Below, piece by piece: positions 61,601-64,000 of a DNA stretch of 64,000 nt. Below the pieces are notes generated by a model. That model made no database searches and had not been told where the DNA came from. It saw nothing but the letters and a program-made list of their open reading frames with translations. Each line of letters begins with the position of its first letter. Position 1 is the first letter of the stretch. The DNA is from Auricularia sp. M13 (lineage: Eukaryota; Basidiomycota; Agaricomycetes; Auriculariales; Auriculariaceae), in assembly GCA_037042915.1 (NCBI GenBank), contig CM073194.1:2418001-2482000 (forward strand). Reading direction: 5' to 3'. Position numbers and translations under genes: made by a program.

Positions 61601-64000
61601 ACCTGAGAGCTGCCGAAGACGCCGATCCGATGCACAGGAAGCCTTGGATCTGCAGGGACCGTGTCCAGACCTGATCGCACTCTGCCGCAGGATTTGCAGA
61701 TGCCGAACTGGGTCTCGCTTTGTCCCTGGCGCTCGTCGAGGCCTGAAACTTCTCTGCGCACCATGTCGGGACACTGGGGGCTCATATCCAGGGGAAAAGG
61801 CACAAAATTGCAGAATCCGAAGCCCGCCCGACGCTGTCGGACTGGCCTCGATTTGGGGGTTTGGGGGTGCGCGGCTCAGGGAGCCTGTCGGTCTGCCCAC
61901 CGATCGGCTGTGTTTGGCTGGCAGAAGGCAAAAGGACTCTGCCGATAGTCCGATCGTCCTCGACCTTTGGCCAGGAGAAAGGAAGTCACACTCAACCGGG
62001 GCTGAATACGTTCTTCCGACTTGGTCTCGTCAGCTAAGCCGATTGGAAGCGTGCCCGTCTTTCTCGGCGATCGTGATGCCGCATGTCTGATCTGCGACGA
62101 GAAAAATTCCAGCTCCCGGAACAGTTTCAACCGTGCGAATCGGTGCACCGGTCGCGCCGCTGCGAGTGGGCCGAGGTCCCGGAAGATATTAATATGTCGC
62201 CCGGATCTCATGGTATGAGATCCAAAAGGTTCCTGCGCCACGGAAACGAGGAAGGGGGCTTGGCGCTGACTCGCAAAATTATGTTGGGCCCGGCAGTTCG
62301 ATTGAGGGTTGGTGCCGGAATTTTGCGAGCCCCACGGCACTCTGCGTGCAAAGCGCGTTTTGGCCTTGTCCATCACTTGCCCATCATTTGTCCATCACTT
62401 GTCCGTGATTTGTCCATCATTTGTCCGACAAGAGACCGTCAAGAGCTTCCAGGGACTCCAAATGAGAGCAGACACCCCGACACCCATATATCTCCGGAAG
62501 GCTGACGATCGTGGCTACGCGATGGTGTCGCTACCTCGGCCGTCCGTTGCCAAAGCAACCCGGAATACCTGCCGATGTCACGAAACCCGGACAAGGAGCC
62601 GTATCTCCGCGAGGGGAGCAGCTAAACTCGCGGGACGACGAGCGAACGCATTCTGGACGAGAGCCCAACAAATCCCGACAAATGATGGACAAATGATGGA
62701 CAAGGCGTCGACAAGGAGCCGTATCTCGACGAGGAGTGCAGCTGAAACCGCGGGACGAAGTGCAAACACATTCCACACCTGAAGGCCGACCGATCACCAA
62801 CAAATGATGGACAAATGATGGACGAGGGACCGACAAGAGCCAATTGCGACCCCAGTTGGACCCCGATCGTCGGACACCCATATATCTCCGTGGAGCTCTC
62901 GCCGAGGTCTACGCGATGGTACCCTTCGCGATGCAGTGCGCCGTCATGGCAACGCGCAATTTCCGCCGACGCGACAAAATCCGAAATGGGCGACCGCAGA
63001 CCCTGCCGAGGTTACCTTCCGGAGTCTTCCCGGCGTGCTGGACGACCATCCGATGGCCGGCGCCAAAATACGAACCCTGCCGATCGAGTTTTGACTGCGC
63101 TGTGAAGTGCCGAAGGCAGCTCGTGAGACTTGTGGGACCGAGTCAGAGACATCCATATATGACCTGAGAGCTGCCGAAGACGCCGATCCGATGCACAGGA
63201 AGCCTTGGATCTGCAGGGACCGTGTCCAGACCTGATCGCACTCTGCCGCAGGATTTGCAGATGCCGAACTGGGTCTCGCTTTGTCCCTGGCGCTCGTCGA
63301 GGCCTGAAACTTCTCTGCGCACCATGTCGGGACACTGGGGGCTCATATCCAGGGAAAAGGCACAAAATTGCAGAATCCGAAGCCCGCCGACGCTGTCGGA
63401 CTGGCCTCGATTTGGGGGTTTGGGGTGCGCGGCTCAGGGAGCCTGTCGGTCTGCCCACCGATCGGCTGTGTTTGGCTGGCAGAAGGCAAAAGGACTCTGC
63501 CGATAGTCCGATCGTCCTCGACCTTTGGCCAGGAGAAAGGAAGTCACACTCAACCGGGGCTGAATACGTTCTTCCGACTTGGTCTCGTCAGCTAAGCCGA
63601 TTGGAAGCGTGCCCGTCTTTCTCGGCGATCGTGATGCCGCATGTCTGATCTGCGACGAGAAAAATTCCAGCTCCCCGGAACAGTTTCAACCGTGCGAATC
63701 GGTGCACCGGTCGCGCCGCTGCGAGTGGGCCGAGGTCCCGGAAGATATTAATATGTCGCCCGGATCTCATGGTATGAGATCCAAAAGGTTCCTGCGCCAC
63801 GGAAACGAGGAAGGGGGCTTGGCGCTGACTCGCAAAATTATGTTGGGCCCGGCAGTTCGATTGAGGGTTGGTGCCGGAATTTTGCGAGCCCCACGGCACT
63901 CTGCGTGCAAAGCGCGTTTTGGCCTTGTCCATCACTTGCCCATCATTTGTCCATCACTTGTCCGTGATTTGTCCATCATTTGTCCGACAAGAGACCGTCA

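Larger units (their letters stand above)
16600..64000 (+). repeat. Macrosatellite array of about 1558.6 bp units
   Basis: Head-to-tail array; using AATATGTCGCCCGG as anchor, units start at 16991, 18551, 20113, 21674, 23236, 24796, 26354, 27911, 29469, 31027, 32588, 34145, 35703, 37260, 38816, 40374, 41931, 43487, 45046, 46603, 48162, 49718, 51273, 52836, 54399, 55958, 57514, 59071, 60630, 62191 and 63750. That gives 30 intervals of 1555-1563 bp. The last unit is cut by the window edge, so the true array is longer. Interior units differ almost only by single-base indels, many in homopolymers, plus a few substitutions. Unit length is not a constant multiple of three and frames are broken differently in each copy, so open frames of 60-300 codons on both strands are not evidence of coding. 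C-to-T decay of the RIP type is not apparent. Confidence 0.97.

Noticed and set aside
16991-64000. Many open frames of 60-307 codons on both strands of each repeat unit
   Set aside because: They exist in several overlapping frames at once because units are GC-rich and nearly identical. They break at different places from unit to unit through single-base indels, and none shows a domain.
16991-64000. CRISPR array
   Set aside because: Repeats are 1.56 kb satellite units and 11 bp back-to-back iterons with no unique spacers, in a eukaryotic context.
16991-64000. Ribosomal DNA or its intergenic spacer
   Set aside because: No rRNA-like sequence was recognised in any unit; a 1.56 kb unit is far too short for an rDNA repeat.

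Overview
The window looks like nuclear DNA from a basidiomycete fungus, most likely an Agaricomycete. The evidence is GC-rich coding sequence cut by roughly 50-60 nt GT..AG introns, an F-box protein of the type that is expanded in mushrooms, and a fungal P5A-type P-type ATPase. No bacterial-style operons, rRNA genes or convincing tRNA genes were seen.

Positions 1-8.5 kb are genic. A P5A ATPase gene (Spf1/ATP13A1 family, minus strand) runs off the left edge. Next come a decayed F-box paralogue (plus, about 3.5-4.15 kb), an intact F-box gene (plus, 4.44-6.11 kb) and a second, degenerate P5A-like gene (minus, 6.36-8.44 kb). The second P5A copy keeps the exon/intron layout of the first. It has lost the A-domain TGES-type motif, carries a one-base frame break and lacks the phosphorylation and nucleotide-binding domains. 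Each family is therefore present as one good copy and one broken copy.

Positions 8.5-16.4 kb are accessory DNA with few recognisable genes. They hold a 279 bp foldback MITE with TA target sites (9262-9540), a promoter-like segment with six TGACTC boxes and a TATA box leading into a 37-codon reading frame (10410-10850), a diverged partial copy of the downstream satellite family (about 10824-11775), short tandem repeats, and a stretch with canonical-looking introns but no recognisable protein.

Positions 16.45-64 kb, about three quarters of the window, are one head-to-tail tandem array. It has 30 complete unit intervals of 1555-1563 bp (mean 1558.6) and a 31st unit cut by the right edge. Units are nearly identical. 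Every unit carries a perfect inverted repeat with 9 bp arms, six tandem 11 bp iterons (TTGTCCATCAY-like), two inverted iteron blocks downstream, and an internal 121 bp tandem duplication. A C/G substitution alternates C,C,G,G over units 4-19, showing a four-unit higher-order repeat of about 6.23 kb.

The array's left flank is a GGGGCCC/GGTACCC-rich segment that occurs in inverted orientation at the right end of the partial copy at 11.7 kb. At every internal unit junction the right-end and left-end body sequences are fused and these terminal segments are absent. My reading is that a small non-coding element with inverted ends lost its ends and was amplified as a concatemer. This array and its iterons are the best candidate here for something undescribed.
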